From contig DKMD01000017.1 of NCBI GenBank assembly GCA_002470465.1, positions 186,001-250,000 of the forward strand: DNA of 64,000 bases. Reading direction: 5' to 3'. The position numbers and the translations under genes were made by a program. The notes under the pieces were generated by a model. It did no database searches and was not told the origin of the DNA. It worked only from the letters and a program-made list of their open reading frames with translations. Position 1 is the first letter of the stretch. Each line of letters starts with the position of its first letter. This document shows, one piece after another, positions 8,152 to 17,996 of this stretch. Source of the stretch: Pluralibacter sp. UBA7423. Lineage in GTDB: Bacteria; Pseudomonadota; Gammaproteobacteria; Enterobacterales; Enterobacteriaceae.

Positions 8152-9642
8152 TTACGCCGTCCGATGGGCTTTCGCCAGACCAAACCAGATACCAATCGTC
8201 AGAATCAGCATCATGCCGCCCGCGCTGAACAGCGCTACGCTGTGTGAGGTAATGAAAGCGGATTTAGCGGCATGCACCACCGAATCCGCAAGCGTCGGGG
8301 TCAAAGTTTGTGCCAGCTGCATTGCCTCACCGATGGACGAGCCCGCCTGGCTGGCCGCCTCCGTCGTCAATCCTTCCGGCAGAAGAATGGATGACGTGTA
8401 GCTGCGGGTCAGAATTAAACCAAACAGCGCAATGCCGAGGCCCGCGCCAAGCTCATAGGCCATGGTTTCAATTGCCCCGGCAGCGGCGGCTTTTTCCTTC
8501 GGCGCGGCAGCCATAATCGCTGCCGTTGAAGCCAGTAAGGCGCTGGCTGCACTGAAGCCTAACAGCGTCATCAGACCCCACGCCTGCCACTGCTGGGTGG
8601 TGAAATCGGTCATCGATAATCCGAGGAAGCTGAAGGCGCTGAGCGCCATTCCGCCCGTGGCGACCTGGCGCAATCCCAGACGAGAAACCAGCATCCCGGC
8701 AATCGGACCGCTGAATCCGCTCGCCAGCATCAGCGGCAGCATGAACAGCCCGGCTTCAAACGGTGTCTTACCGTGTACAAACTGCAGCTCCTGCGCCATC
8801 AGCAGCTCAAAGCCAACAAGCGTGATCATCGCGGTGACGGCCATCATCACGCCACTGAGAATAATGCGGTGCGTGAACAGACGCATGTCGATCATTGGCG
8901 TGCGGGCATTGAGCTGAATGCGCACAAAAGCGGTCAGCAGCGCCGCGCCGAACAGTAACCCAAGGCCGATAATCCACACTGCCATCACGCCCTTCATCGC
9001 CGTTTTGGCACTCCACACCAGCAGCAGAATCGCCACAATCAGCATCAGCGCATGGCTGAAGTTCAGCGGCTGTTCGCGACGACCTGGCTGTGGCGGCACT
9101 ACGCGGGCGCTGAGTGCCAGCACCAGCAGCACAATAGGCACGTTAATGAGGAACACCGCGCCCCACCAGAAGTGCTCGAGCACGACCCCGCCGATAAGCG
9201 GACCAAACGCCGCACCGCCGGAACCGACCGCCGCCCACAGGCCGAGCGCCATATTGCGGTGCTTCGCTTCGCTGAACGTATTACGAATACCCGCAAGCGT
9301 TGCCGGAACGATCATCGCCGCACCGATCGCCAGCATGGCGCGGGCGGCAATCAGCCATTCCGCCGTCGGTGCAAAGGCTGCACACAAAGATGCCACGCCA
9401 AACAGACCGCTACCGGTCAGCAACAGGCGTTTAAAACCGATCCGATCGCCAAGCGCGCCCATCGGCAGCACCATCCCCGCCATCACCAGCGAGTAAATAT
9501 CAATGATCCACAGCAGCTCGTTGCCGCTCGCACCGAGCGACACGCTCAGCGTTGGCGCAGCGACGTGCAATACCGTGGCATCAATGGCGACCGGAATATA
9601 CACCAGCACGATAGCCACTAACGTTAACCATTGACGAAACAT
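8152..9642 (-). CDS. smvA: SmvA, methyl viologen/cationic biocide MFS efflux pump
   Basis: A 496-residue, 14-helix DHA2-type MFS transporter. It aligns from MFRQWLTLV to FGLAKAHRTA with Salmonella SmvA, including motif A GALGDRIGFKRLL and the antiporter segment WAAVGSGGAAFGPLIGG. SmvA pumps quaternary ammonium compounds, chlorhexidine, octenidine and acriflavine out across the inner membrane. The ATG at 9642 has GAAGAGGG upstream; the open frame continues upstream into the operators and is not the real start. It diverges from a TetR gene, the usual smvA/smvR pairing. Confidence 0.95.
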   Translation of the reverse strand: MFRQWLTLVAIVLVYIPVAIDATVLHVAAPTLSVSLGASGNELLWIIDIYSLVMAGMVLPMGALGDRIGFKRLLLTGSGLFGVASLCAAFAPTAEWLIAARAMLAIGAAMIVPATLAGIRNTFSEAKHRNMALGLWAAVGSGGAAFGPLIGGVVLEHFWWGAVFLINVPIVLLVLALSARVVPPQPGRREQPLNFSHALMLIVAILLLVWSAKTAMKGVMAVWIIGLGLLFGAALLTAFVRIQLNARTPMIDMRLFTHRIILSGVMMAVTAMITLVGFELLMAQELQFVHGKTPFEAGLFMLPLMLASGFSGPIAGMLVSRLGLRQVATGGMALSAFSFLGLSMTDFTTQQWQAWGLMTLLGFSAASALLASTAAIMAAAPKEKAAAAGAIETMAYELGAGLGIALFGLILTRSYTSSILLPEGLTTEAASQAGSSIGEAMQLAQTLTPTLADSVVHAAKSAFITSHSVALFSAGGMMLILTIGIWFGLAKAHRTA

Positions 9643-9666
9643 AACTTTTCCCTCTTCAGAACAATC

Positions 9667-9682
9667 CTGGACACCCGTCCAG
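9667..9682. promoter_or_regulatory. SmvR operator 1 (CTGGAC-N4-GTCCAG)
   Basis: A perfect 6-bp inverted repeat lies 25 bp before the smvA start, in the leader region. A second near-copy lies 36 bp away, which makes these the likely TetR-type operators. Confidence 0.7.
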
Positions 9683-9702
9683 ATTGCGATCCTGCCTGAG
9701 AG

Positions 9703-9732
9703 TTGAACGCTCGTCCAGCTTTTTGTTATCAT
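9703..9732 (+). promoter_or_regulatory. SmvR operator 2 over the smvR promoter
   Basis: TTGAAC-N4-GTCCAG (9703-9718) repeats operator 1 with two changes in the left arm. The same TTGAAC can serve as -35 element, with an 18-bp spacer to a -10 element TATCAT (9727-9732) 28 bp before the smvR ATG. Autorepression is expected. Confidence 0.6.
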
Positions 9733-9760
9733 CGGTGCACTGCCACCAGGGACTGCAACT

Positions 9761-10336
9761 ATGACCTATCTGAACCGGGAAGATCGTCGCGAAACCATCA
9801 TGCGGGCCGCCATTGACGTGGCGCTGGAAGAAGGGTTCAGCGCCATGACCGTGCGTAATATCGCCAGCCGCGCGGGTATTGCCGCAGGCCAGGTTCACCA
9901 CCACTTCACCTCATCAGGCGAGCTGAAATCCCAGGCGTTTGTCCGCGTGATCCGCGAAATGATGGCCCTGCCGCTGGTGCCGGAAAATGCCAGCTGGCGC
10001 GAACGCCTGTTTTCTGTGCTCGGCAGCGAAGACCGACGCCTTGAGCCCTACATTCGTCTGTGGCGTCAGGCTCAGCTGCTCGCCGACAGCGATCCGGAGA
10101 TTAAAAGCGCTTATCTGTTGACCATGTCGATGTGGCACGGGGAAGTCGTCAGGCTGATCGTGGCCGGGCAGCAGGCCGGAGAGTTTACGTTCAGCGGCAG
10201 CGCCGAAGATATTGCTTGGCGGCTGATTTCGCTGGTCTGCGGGCTGGACGGCATCTACGTTCTCGGCATGGCGGAAGTCGACGACGCGGCCTTCAGCCGT
10301 CATCTGCATCACGCCATTGCCCTGGAACTCCATTAA
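9761..10336 (+). CDS. smvR: TetR-family repressor SmvR
   Basis: A 191-residue TetR regulator. The N-terminal HTH (residues about 20-55, FSAMTVRNIASRAGIAAGQVHHHFTS) is classical, and the C-terminal ligand domain carries LYIRLWRQAQLLADSDPEIK-like residues of the SmvR/YbiH type. It should repress smvA until a cationic biocide binds. Loss of the equivalent gene in Klebsiella and relatives is known to raise chlorhexidine tolerance through SmvA. The gene starts 118 bp from smvA on the other strand, with two operator copies between them. Confidence 0.88.
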   Translation: MTYLNREDRRETIMRAAIDVALEEGFSAMTVRNIASRAGIAAGQVHHHFTSSGELKSQAFVRVIREMMALPLVPENASWRERLFSVLGSEDRRLEPYIRLWRQAQLLADSDPEIKSAYLLTMSMWHGEVVRLIVAGQQAGEFTFSGSAEDIAWRLISLVCGLDGIYVLGMAEVDDAAFSRHLHHAIALELH

Positions 10337-10357
10337 CATTTACAATTAGTAACACTT

Positions 10358-10402
10358 AAGCGCGGCGATATCCGGAGCCTGTTCGCGGGGCTGCGCTTTT
10401 TT
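10358..10402 (+). terminator. Weak terminator-like hairpin after smvR
   Basis: The arms AAGCGC (10358-10363) and GCGCTT enclose an internally structured 27-nt loop and are followed by a run of T. The stem is imperfect. Confidence 0.45.
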
Positions 10403-10448
10403 ATCTATTCTTCTTTCACATAACCCTAAAAAAGTCCTTATCTTTTAG

Positions 10449-10465
10449 CGGAACGTTTTGTTCCG
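10449..10465. promoter_or_regulatory. Inverted repeat in the narU upstream region
   Basis: CGGAAC-N5-GTTCCG lies 57 bp before the narU start. It could be an operator or a leader hairpin; no regulator is recognised. Confidence 0.4.
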
Positions 10466-10521
10466 TCGGTCTTCTGTTGCTTATTTTCACCACGTACTGT
10501 ACTGGCGCGAACGAGGGCAAT

Positions 10522-11913
10522 ATGTCACAACAAGATGAGAAGAATAATCATTACCTTTTAAATAACTGGAAGCCGGAGAATCCGCAGTTCTGGGAAAATA
10601 AAGGCAAGGGCATTGCGAGGCGAAATCTGTGGATTTCCGTGGCCTGCCTGCTGCTGGCCTTCTGCGTCTGGATGTTGTTTAGCGCCGTGACGGTCAATCT
10701 GAATAAAGTCGGATTTAATTTCACCACCGACCAGCTGTTTTTATTAACCGCCCTGCCTTCTCTTTCCGGCGCAATATTACGCGTGCCCTACTCCTTTATG
10801 GTGCCTATATTTGGCGGCCGCTACTGGACGGTATTAAGCACCGTCATTCTGATTATTCCCTGCGTCTGGCTCGGCATTGTCATTCAAAACACCGCTACCC
10901 CGTACTGGGTATTTATTATCATCGCACTGCTGTGCGGATTTGCCGGGGCCAATTTCGCCTCAAGCATGGGGAATATCAGTTTCTTCTTCCCGAAAGCCAG
11001 ACAAGGTAGCGCGCTCGGCGTTAACGGCGGACTTGGTAATCTCGGCGTCAGCGTAATGCAGCTGGTCGCGCCGCTGGTGATTTTCATACCGATGTACACC
11101 TTTCTCGGCGTACAGGGCGTGGCTCAGGCCGATGGCTCAACGATGTGGTTGACCAACGCCGCGTGGATTTGGGCTCCGCTGCTGCTGATTGCAACCATCG
11201 CCGCCTGGTTTGGTATGAACGATATCGCCAGCTCCAAAGCCTCGGTTGCGGAGCAGCTTCCGGTGCTCGGACGGCTGCATACCTGGATCCTGGCTCTGCT
11301 GTATCTGGCAACGTTTGGCTCGTTTATCGGCTTTTCAGCAGGCTTTGCGATGCTGGCGAAAACCCAGTTCCCGGATGTGAACATCCTCAAACTGGCATTT
11401 TTCGGGCCGTTCCTCGGCGCGCTGGCGCGTTCTGTCGGCGGGTTTATTTCCGACAAATTTGGCGGTGTGCGCGTGACGCTGATTAACTTCATCTTCATGG
11501 CAATTTTCAGCGCCCTGATCTTCTTCACCCTCCCCGGCGGCAGTTCGCCCGGTAACTTCACCACCTTCTACCTGGTCTTTATGGGTCTGTTCCTGACGGC
11601 GGGCCTGGGAAGCGGCTCGACCTTCCAGATGATTGCGGTGATTTTCCGCCGCATCACCGTCGATCGGGTCAAAGCCCAGGGCGGGAGCGAGGAGCAGGCC
11701 CAGCAGGAAGCGGTGACCGATACCGCCGCCGCACTCGGCTTCATTTCAGCCATCGGCGCCGTTGGGGGGTTCTTCATTCCGAAAGCCTTCGGCACCTCGC
11801 TTGCCATGACAGGCTCGCCTGTCGGGGCGATGAAAATCTTCCTCGTGTTCTACATCGTTTGCGTGGCGGTGACCTGGCTGGTCTACGGCCGCCGTAAAGC
11901 GGCGAAATCCTGA
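10522..11913 (+). CDS. narU: Nitrate/nitrite transporter NarU
   Basis: A 463-residue, 12-helix MFS protein of the nitrate/nitrite porter family. Both nitrate signature regions are present: GFAGANFASSMGNISFFFPK (about residues 147-166) and GLGSGSTFQMIAVIFR near residue 370. The N-terminal ENPQFWENKGKGIARRNLW matches E. coli NarU. The start at 10522 has GAGGG upstream. It exchanges nitrate and nitrite across the inner membrane and precedes narZYWV, which it serves in slow-growing or stationary cells. Confidence 0.95.
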   Translation: MSQQDEKNNHYLLNNWKPENPQFWENKGKGIARRNLWISVACLLLAFCVWMLFSAVTVNLNKVGFNFTTDQLFLLTALPSLSGAILRVPYSFMVPIFGGRYWTVLSTVILIIPCVWLGIVIQNTATPYWVFIIIALLCGFAGANFASSMGNISFFFPKARQGSALGVNGGLGNLGVSVMQLVAPLVIFIPMYTFLGVQGVAQADGSTMWLTNAAWIWAPLLLIATIAAWFGMNDIASSKASVAEQLPVLGRLHTWILALLYLATFGSFIGFSAGFAMLAKTQFPDVNILKLAFFGPFLGALARSVGGFISDKFGGVRVTLINFIFMAIFSALIFFTLPGGSSPGNFTTFYLVFMGLFLTAGLGSGSTFQMIAVIFRRITVDRVKAQGGSEEQAQQEAVTDTAAALGFISAIGAVGGFFIPKAFGTSLAMTGSPVGAMKIFLVFYIVCVAVTWLVYGRRKAAKS

Positions 11914-11916
11914 TTT

Positions 11917-12003
11917 TCTGCCCGATAGCGCAAGCTTACCGGGCCTACAAGACCGCACAAATTACCTGTAGGCCGGGCAAACAACGTGCCGCCCGGCATC
12001 TGC
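11917..12003. repeat. REP/BIME-type palindromic repeats between narU and narZ
   Basis: Two head-to-head copies of a GTAGGCCGGGCAA...CCGCCCGGC-type unit fill the intergenic space. Such enterobacterial REP units often stabilise upstream mRNA or bind IHF and gyrase. Confidence 0.7.
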
Positions 12004-12019
12004 AATATGGAGCAATGTC

Positions 12020-15000
12020 ATGAGTAAATTACTGGACAGATTTCGCTACTTTAAGCAAAAAGGCGACAGCTTCGCTAACGGCCACGGTCAGGTCTACAAC
12101 ACCAACCGCGACTGGGAAGACAGCTACCGTCAGCGCTGGCAGTTCGACAAAATCGTACGCTCCACCCATGGCGTAAACTGCACCGGATCGTGCAGCTGGA
12201 AAATTTACGTCAAAAACGGCCTGGTAACCTGGGAAACTCAGCAGACCGACTATCCGCGCACTCGCCCCGACCTGCCGAACCATGAGCCTCGCGGCTGTCC
12301 GCGTGGGGCGAGCTACTCGTGGTATCTCTACAGCGCCAACCGTCTGAAGTATCCGCTGATCCGCAAGAGCCTGATATCGCTGTGGCGTGAAGCGCTGGAG
12401 CAGCACACCGATCCGGTCAGCGCCTGGAACGCCATCATGCACGACCCGGCAAAATGCCAGAAGTACAAACAGGCGCGCGGACACGGCGGCTTTGTACGTT
12501 CAAACTGGAAAGAGCTGAACCAGCTTATCGCCGCGGCGAACGTCTGGACCATTAAACACTACGGTCCAGATCGTGTGGCTGGTTTTTCACCGATTCCGGC
12601 AATGTCGATGGTCTCTTACGCTGCAGGCACCCGCTATCTTTCGCTGCTCGGCGGCACCTGCCTCAGCTTCTACGACTGGTACTGTGATTTACCGCCCGCT
12701 TCGCCGATGACCTGGGGTGAGCAAACCGACGTGCCGGAATCTGCCGACTGGTATAACTCGTCTTACATCATCGCCTGGGGGTCGAACGTGCCGCAAACGC
12801 GCACCCCGGATGCGCATTTCTTCACCGAAGTCCGCTACAAAGGCACGAAAACCATTGCCATTACGCCGGATTTCTCGGAGGTGGCGAAACTCAGCGATCA
12901 GTGGCTGGCGCCGAAGCAAGGCACCGACAGCGCACTGGCAATGGCAATGGGCCACGTCATGCTGCGCGAGTTCCATCTCGATAATCCAAGTGACTACTTC
13001 ATCAACTATTGCCGCCGCTATACCGACATGCCGATGCTGGTTCAGCTTGAAGCGCGGGAAGACGGCAGCTATGTGCCGGGCCGCATGCTGCGCGCGTCCG
13101 ATCTCGTCGACAGCCTCGGCGAAAGCAATAACCCACAGTGGAAAACCGTGGCTATCAACACCGCAGGCGATCTGGTGGTGCCGAACGGCGCAATTGGTTT
13201 CCGCTGGGGCGAGCAAGGGAAATGGAACCTCGAGTCACTGGCGGCAGGCACCGAAACTGAGCTGCAGCTGAGCCTGCTCGGAAATCACGATAGCGTCGTC
13301 GGCGTCGCTTTCCCCTACTTTGGCGGCAATGAAAACCCGCATTTTCGCAGCGTGAAACAGGAGCCGATTCTGGTGCGTCAGCTGCCGGTGAAACAGCTGA
13401 CCTTTGCCGACGGCACCTCGGGCCCGGTGGTCAGCGTCTACGACCTGATCCTCGCCAACTATGGCCTGGATCGCGGCTTAGATGATCCGCTGGCGGCCAA
13501 AGATTATGGCGAAATTAAGGCCTACACGCCCGCCTGGGCCGAACAAATCACCGGCGTACCGCAGTATCACATTGCCCAGATTGCCCGCGAGTTCGCCGAT
13601 ACGGCACACAAAACGCATGGACGCTCGATGATTATTCTCGGCGCCGGGGTGAACCACTGGTATCACATGGACATGAACTACCGTGGGATGATCAACATGC
13701 TGATCTTCTGCGGCTGCGTCGGCCAGAGCGGCGGCGGCTGGGCGCACTACGTTGGTCAGGAAAAATTACGCCCACAAACCGGCTGGCTGCCGCTGGCCTT
13801 CGCGCTGGACTGGAACCGCCCGCCGCGCCAGATGAACAGTACCTCGTACTTCTACAACCACTCCAGCCAGTGGCGTTACGAAAAACTCACTGCCCAGGAG
13901 CTGCTCTCACCGCTGGCGGACGCCAGCAAATTCACCGGCCATCTGATCGACTTCAACGTCCGTGCCGAACGCATGGGCTGGCTGCCGTCTGCACCGCAGC
14001 TCAACCTGAATCCGCTGTCGATTAAGGAGATGGCGGAAGCAGCAGGCGTCACGCCTGCCGAGTACACCGCTCAGGCGCTGAAGTCCGGCGATATCCGTAT
14101 GGCTTGCGAACAGCCGGACAACGGCAAAAACCATCCGCGTAATCTGTTCGTCTGGCGATCGAACCTGCTGGGATCGTCGGGTAAAGGCCATGAATATCTG
14201 CTGAAGTATCTGCTCGGTACCGAAAGCGGTATTCAGGGGGACGCACTCGGCGAAAGCGACGACGTGAAGCCAGAAGAAGTTGAATGGCAGGCGGCAGCCA
14301 TTGAAGGCAAACTGGATCTGCTGGTGACGCTCGATTTCCGCATGTCCAGCACCTGCCTCTTTTCCGATATCGTTCTGCCAACAGCGACCTGGTACGAAAA
14401 AGACGACATGAATACTTCGGATATGCATCCGTTTATTCACCCGCTTTCTGCCGCCGTCGACCCGGCCTGGGAGGCCAAAAGCGACTGGGAGATCTACAAA
14501 GGCATCGCGCAGGCCTTCTCGGAAGTGTGCGTCGGGCACCTCGGCACCGAAACCGACGTGGTGCTGCAACCGCTGATGCACGATTCCCCGGCGGAACTTT
14601 CGCAGCCGTTTGAAGTGGCCGACTGGCGCAAAGGCGAATGCGACTACGTGCCGGGCAAAACCGGGCCGTCAATTGCCGTCGTGGAGCGCGATTACCCGGC
14701 AACCTACGAACGTTTCACTTCGCTCGGTCCGTTGATGGACAAGCTCGGCAACGGCGGCAAAGGCATTTCGTGGAAGACGGAGAGCGAGATCGATTTCCTC
14801 GGCAAGCTCAATTACGTCAAGCTCGATGGGCCGGCGAAAGGCCGCCCGCGTATTGAAACGGCCATTGACGCCTCTGAAGTTATCCTCGCCCTCGCCCCGG
14901 AAACCAACGGCCAGGTGGCGGTGAAAGCCTGGGAGGCGCTCGGCAAAATCACCGGCCGCGAGCATACGCACCTGGCGCTGAACAAGGAAGACGAGAAAAT

Positions 15001-15760
15001 CCGCTTCCGCGATATCGTTGCCCAGCCGCGTAAAATCATCTCCAGCCCCACCTGGTCCGGGCTTGAGAGCGAACATGTTTCCTACAACGCAGGTTACACC
15101 AACGTTCACGAGCTGATCCCCTGGCGCACCCTTTCCGGCCGCCAGCAGCTTTATCAGGACCACCTGTGGATGCGCGCGTTTGGCGAAAGCCTGGTGGCCT
15201 ATCGCCCACCGATCGACACCCGTAGCGTGAGCCAGATGAAGGAGATCCCGCCGAACGGTTTCCCGGAGAAGGCGCTGAACTTCCTGACGCCGCATCAAAA
15301 GTGGGGTATTCACTCCACCTACAGCGAAAACCTGCTGATGCTGACGCTCTCGCGAGGCGGGCCGATCGTCTGGCTCAGCGAGACGGATGCCAAAGAGCTT
15401 GGCATTACCGACAACGACTGGATCGAAGCCTTCAACGCCAACGGCGCGCTCACTGCCCGCGCGGTGGTCAGCCAGCGTATTCCACCGGGCATGACCATGA
15501 TGTACCACGCCCAGGAACGCATCATGAATATTCCGGGTTCCGAAGTGACCGGGCGGCGCGGCGGTATTCACAACTCCGTCACCCGCATCTGCCCGAAACC
15601 GACGCACATGATTGGCGGCTACGCCCAGCTGGCATGGAGCTTTAACTACTACGGCACCGTCGGCTCCAACCGCGACGAATTCATCATGATCCGCAAAATG
15701 AAAAACGTGAACTGGCTGGATGACGAAGGCAACGATCAGGTCCAGGAGGCAAAAAAATGA
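12020..15760 (+). CDS. narZ: Respiratory nitrate reductase Z, molybdopterin alpha subunit
   Basis: A 1246-residue catalytic subunit reducing nitrate to nitrite at the cytoplasmic face, equal in length to E. coli NarZ. The [4Fe-4S] FS0 ligands are visible as His50, Cys54, Cys58 and Cys93. The segment LSFYDWYCDLPPASPMTWGEQTD (about residues 215-237) contains the Asp that coordinates molybdenum. GVNHWYHMDMNYRGMI and the C-terminal MKNVNWLDDEG are family hallmarks. The location after narU, together with NarZ-type residues, distinguishes it from narG of the narGHJI operon, which should be elsewhere in the genome. The stop overlaps narY by ATGA. Confidence 0.95.
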   Translation: MSKLLDRFRYFKQKGDSFANGHGQVYNTNRDWEDSYRQRWQFDKIVRSTHGVNCTGSCSWKIYVKNGLVTWETQQTDYPRTRPDLPNHEPRGCPRGASYSWYLYSANRLKYPLIRKSLISLWREALEQHTDPVSAWNAIMHDPAKCQKYKQARGHGGFVRSNWKELNQLIAAANVWTIKHYGPDRVAGFSPIPAMSMVSYAAGTRYLSLLGGTCLSFYDWYCDLPPASPMTWGEQTDVPESADWYNSSYIIAWGSNVPQTRTPDAHFFTEVRYKGTKTIAITPDFSEVAKLSDQWLAPKQGTDSALAMAMGHVMLREFHLDNPSDYFINYCRRYTDMPMLVQLEAREDGSYVPGRMLRASDLVDSLGESNNPQWKTVAINTAGDLVVPNGAIGFRWGEQGKWNLESLAAGTETELQLSLLGNHDSVVGVAFPYFGGNENPHFRSVKQEPILVRQLPVKQLTFADGTSGPVVSVYDLILANYGLDRGLDDPLAAKDYGEIKAYTPAWAEQITGVPQYHIAQIAREFADTAHKTHGRSMIILGAGVNHWYHMDMNYRGMINMLIFCGCVGQSGGGWAHYVGQEKLRPQTGWLPLAFALDWNRPPRQMNSTSYFYNHSSQWRYEKLTAQELLSPLADASKFTGHLIDFNVRAERMGWLPSAPQLNLNPLSIKEMAEAAGVTPAEYTAQALKSGDIRMACEQPDNGKNHPRNLFVWRSNLLGSSGKGHEYLLKYLLGTESGIQGDALGESDDVKPEEVEWQAAAIEGKLDLLVTLDFRMSSTCLFSDIVLPTATWYEKDDMNTSDMHPFIHPLSAAVDPAWEAKSDWEIYKGIAQAFSEVCVGHLGTETDVVLQPLMHDSPAELSQPFEVADWRKGECDYVPGKTGPSIAVVERDYPATYERFTSLGPLMDKLGNGGKGISWKTESEIDFLGKLNYVKLDGPAKGRPRIETAIDASEVILALAPETNGQVAVKAWEALGKITGREHTHLALNKEDEKIRFRDIVAQPRKIISSPTWSGLESEHVSYNAGYTNVHELIPWRTLSGRQQLYQDHLWMRAFGESLVAYRPPIDTRSVSQMKEIPPNGFPEKALNFLTPHQKWGIHSTYSENLLMLTLSRGGPIVWLSETDAKELGITDNDWIEAFNANGALTARAVVSQRIPPGMTMMYHAQERIMNIPGSEVTGRRGGIHNSVTRICPKPTHMIGGYAQLAWSFNYYGTVGSNRDEFIMIRKMKNVNWLDDEGNDQVQEAKK

Positions 15761-17301
15761 AAATTCGCTCTCAGGTTGGCATGGTACTCAATCTCGACAA
15801 ATGCATCGGCTGTCACACCTGCTCGGTGACCTGTAAAAACGTCTGGACCGGGCGCGAAGGCATGGAGTACGCGTGGTTCAATAACGTGGAAACCAAACCC
15901 GGTATTGGCTACCCAAAAAATTGGGAAGATCAGGGGCAATGGGAAGGCGGCTGGATCAGAGGTATCAGCGGCAAGCTCACCCCGCGCCTCGGCGGGCGCA
16001 TCGGCCTGATGGCGAAGATCTTCGCCAACCCGGTTCTGCCTTCCATCGACGACTACTACGAACCCTTCACCTACGACTATCAGGATTTGCAGCGCGCGCC
16101 GGAAGGCAAACATCTGCCCACCGCCCGCCCGCGTTCGCTTATCAGCGGAGAGCGAATGAACAAAATCGAATGGGGTCCGAACTGGGAGGAGCTGCTCGGC
16201 GGCGAATTTGAAAAACGCGCCCGGGACCAGAACTTCGAAAACATTCAGAAGGAGATGTACGGCCAGTTCGAAAACACCTTCATGATGTACCTGCCGCGCC
16301 TGTGTGAGCACTGCCTGAACCCAAGCTGCGTCGCCACCTGCCCGAGCGGCGCGATTTACAAGCGTGAAGAAGATGGCATCGTGCTTATCGATCAGGACAA
16401 ATGCCGCGGCTGGCGCATGTGCATCAGCGGCTGCCCGTACAAAAAAATCTACTTCAACTGGAAGAGCGGGAAATCCGAGAAATGCATTTTCTGCTATCCC
16501 CGTATTGAGTCCGGCCAGCCGACCGTCTGCTCGGAAACCTGCGTGGGGCGTATCCGCTATCTCGGCGTGCTGCTGTATGACGCTGACCGGATCGAAGAAG
16601 CCGCCAGCACCGAGCACGTGACCGATCTGTATGAGCGCCAGTGCGACGTGTTCCTCAACCCACACGACCCGAACGTGATTGAAGAAGCGCTCAAACAGGG
16701 TATCCCGCAGAACGTGATCGAAGCCGCGCAGCAGTCGCCGGTGTACAAGATGGCGATGGACTGGAAGCTCGCGCTGCCGCTGCACCCGGAATACCGCACG
16801 CTGCCGATGGTCTGGTACGTGCCGCCGCTGTCGCCAATTCAGTCCTACGCTGATGCAGGCGGCCTGCCGATGTCCGACGGCGTCCTGCCTTCTGTCGAAA
16901 GCCTGCGCATTCCCGTGCAGTATCTGGCGAATATGCTGGCGGCGGGCGATACCGCGCCGGTACTGCGCGCCCTGAAGCGCATGATGGCAATGCGCCACTA
17001 CAAACGCTCGCAAACCGTCGAAGGCGTCACCGACACCCGAGCCATTGAAGAAGTGGGTCTGACCGTTGAGCAGGTGGAGGATATGTACCGCTATCTCGCC
17101 ATCGCCAACTATGAAGACCGCTTTGTGATCCCGACCAGCCACCGCGAAATGGCCGCCGATGCCTTCCCGGAGAAAAACGGCTGCGGCTTCACCTTCGGCG
17201 ACGGCTGTCACGGCTCTGATACCAAATTCAACCTGTTTAACAGCAAACGCATCGACGCCATTGATGTCTCCGGCGTGCGCCACCACGGGGAGGGAGAATA
17301 A
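15757..17301 (+). CDS. narY: Nitrate reductase Z, iron-sulfur beta subunit
   Basis: A 514-residue electron-transfer subunit with one [3Fe-4S] and three [4Fe-4S] clusters. The cysteine groups CIGCHTCSVTC (residues 16-26), CEHCLNPSCVATCP, CRGWRMCISGCP and CIFCYPRI...CSETC are present. In the third group a Trp replaces one Cys, which is the family feature that creates the [3Fe-4S] centre. It carries electrons from NarV to NarZ and is translationally coupled to both neighbours. Confidence 0.96.
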   Translation: MKIRSQVGMVLNLDKCIGCHTCSVTCKNVWTGREGMEYAWFNNVETKPGIGYPKNWEDQGQWEGGWIRGISGKLTPRLGGRIGLMAKIFANPVLPSIDDYYEPFTYDYQDLQRAPEGKHLPTARPRSLISGERMNKIEWGPNWEELLGGEFEKRARDQNFENIQKEMYGQFENTFMMYLPRLCEHCLNPSCVATCPSGAIYKREEDGIVLIDQDKCRGWRMCISGCPYKKIYFNWKSGKSEKCIFCYPRIESGQPTVCSETCVGRIRYLGVLLYDADRIEEAASTEHVTDLYERQCDVFLNPHDPNVIEEALKQGIPQNVIEAAQQSPVYKMAMDWKLALPLHPEYRTLPMVWYVPPLSPIQSYADAGGLPMSDGVLPSVESLRIPVQYLANMLAAGDTAPVLRALKRMMAMRHYKRSQTVEGVTDTRAIEEVGLTVEQVEDMYRYLAIANYEDRFVIPTSHREMAADAFPEKNGCGFTFGDGCHGSDTKFNLFNSKRIDAIDVSGVRHHGEGE

Positions 17302-17996
17302 TGCCGATCCTCAAACTCATCGCTCTGATGCTGGAATACCCGGACGCGGCGCTGTGGGAAAGCCGCGACGAAGCTCAGGCGCTGGTCGCTCAGGAGATGC
17401 CCGCGCTCGCGCCCTGGGTGAACAGCTATCTGAGCGCTCCGCTGCTCGACAGGCAGGAAGCCTGGTGCGATCTGTTTGAACGCGGCAGTTCTATGTCGCT
17501 GCTGCTGTTTGAACATGTACACGGTGAATCCCGCGATCGCGGTCAGGCAATGGTGGATTTAATGGCGCAGTACGAACAGGCGGGCTTGCAGCTCGACTGC
17601 CGCGAACTGCCCGATCATCTGCCGCTGTACCTGGAATTTCTCAGCACGCAAACTCCGGAAGAAGCCAGAGAAGGACTGCAAAACGTCGCACCGATTCTGG
17701 CGCTGCTTGGCGGCAGGCTTAAGGAGAGGCAGTCGGCGTACTATCAGCTGTTCGACGCCCTGCTCAGAATCGCCAACAGCCCGCTGAGAAGTGACAGCGT
17801 CACGCCACAGGTCAAAACCGAAGTGCGCGACGACACCCGCCAGGCGCTGGATGCGGTGTGGGAGGAGGAACAGGTGAAGTTTATTGAGGATAACGCCACA
17901 GCCTGCGACAGTTCCCCGCTGCAAAGCTATCAGAAACGTTTTAGTCAGGACGTCGCGCCGCAGTACGTGGACGTCCGCGCCGGAGGCCCGAAATGA
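17301..17996 (+). CDS. narW: Nitrate reductase Z assembly chaperone (NarJ family)
   Basis: A 231-residue, mostly helical cytoplasmic chaperone that holds apo-NarZ/NarY for molybdenum cofactor insertion and is not part of the final enzyme. Typical NarJ-family segments are [15 protein letters not shown] at the start, [19 protein letters not shown] and [11 protein letters not shown]. Its start codon overlaps the narY stop by one base and its stop overlaps narV by four, so the four subunits are made together. Confidence 0.95.
   Translation: MPILKLIALMLEYPDAALWESRDEAQALVAQEMPALAPWVNSYLSAPLLDRQEAWCDLFERGSSMSLLLFEHVHGESRDRGQAMVDLMAQYEQAGLQLDCRELPDHLPLYLEFLSTQTPEEAREGLQNVAPILALLGGRLKERQSAYYQLFDALLRIANSPLRSDSVTPQVKTEVRDDTRQALDAVWEEEQVKFIEDNATACDSSPLQSYQKRFSQDVAPQYVDVRAGGPK

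Noticed and set aside
9643..9732. Longer N-terminus of SmvA (30 extra residues)
   Set aside because: The extension covers both operators, and the family starts at MFRQWLTL with an SD at the shorter start.
15736..17286. 516-codon minus-strand open frame antisense to narY
   Set aside because: It arises from the GC-rich codon bias of narY; the sense strand has all Fe-S cysteine groups.
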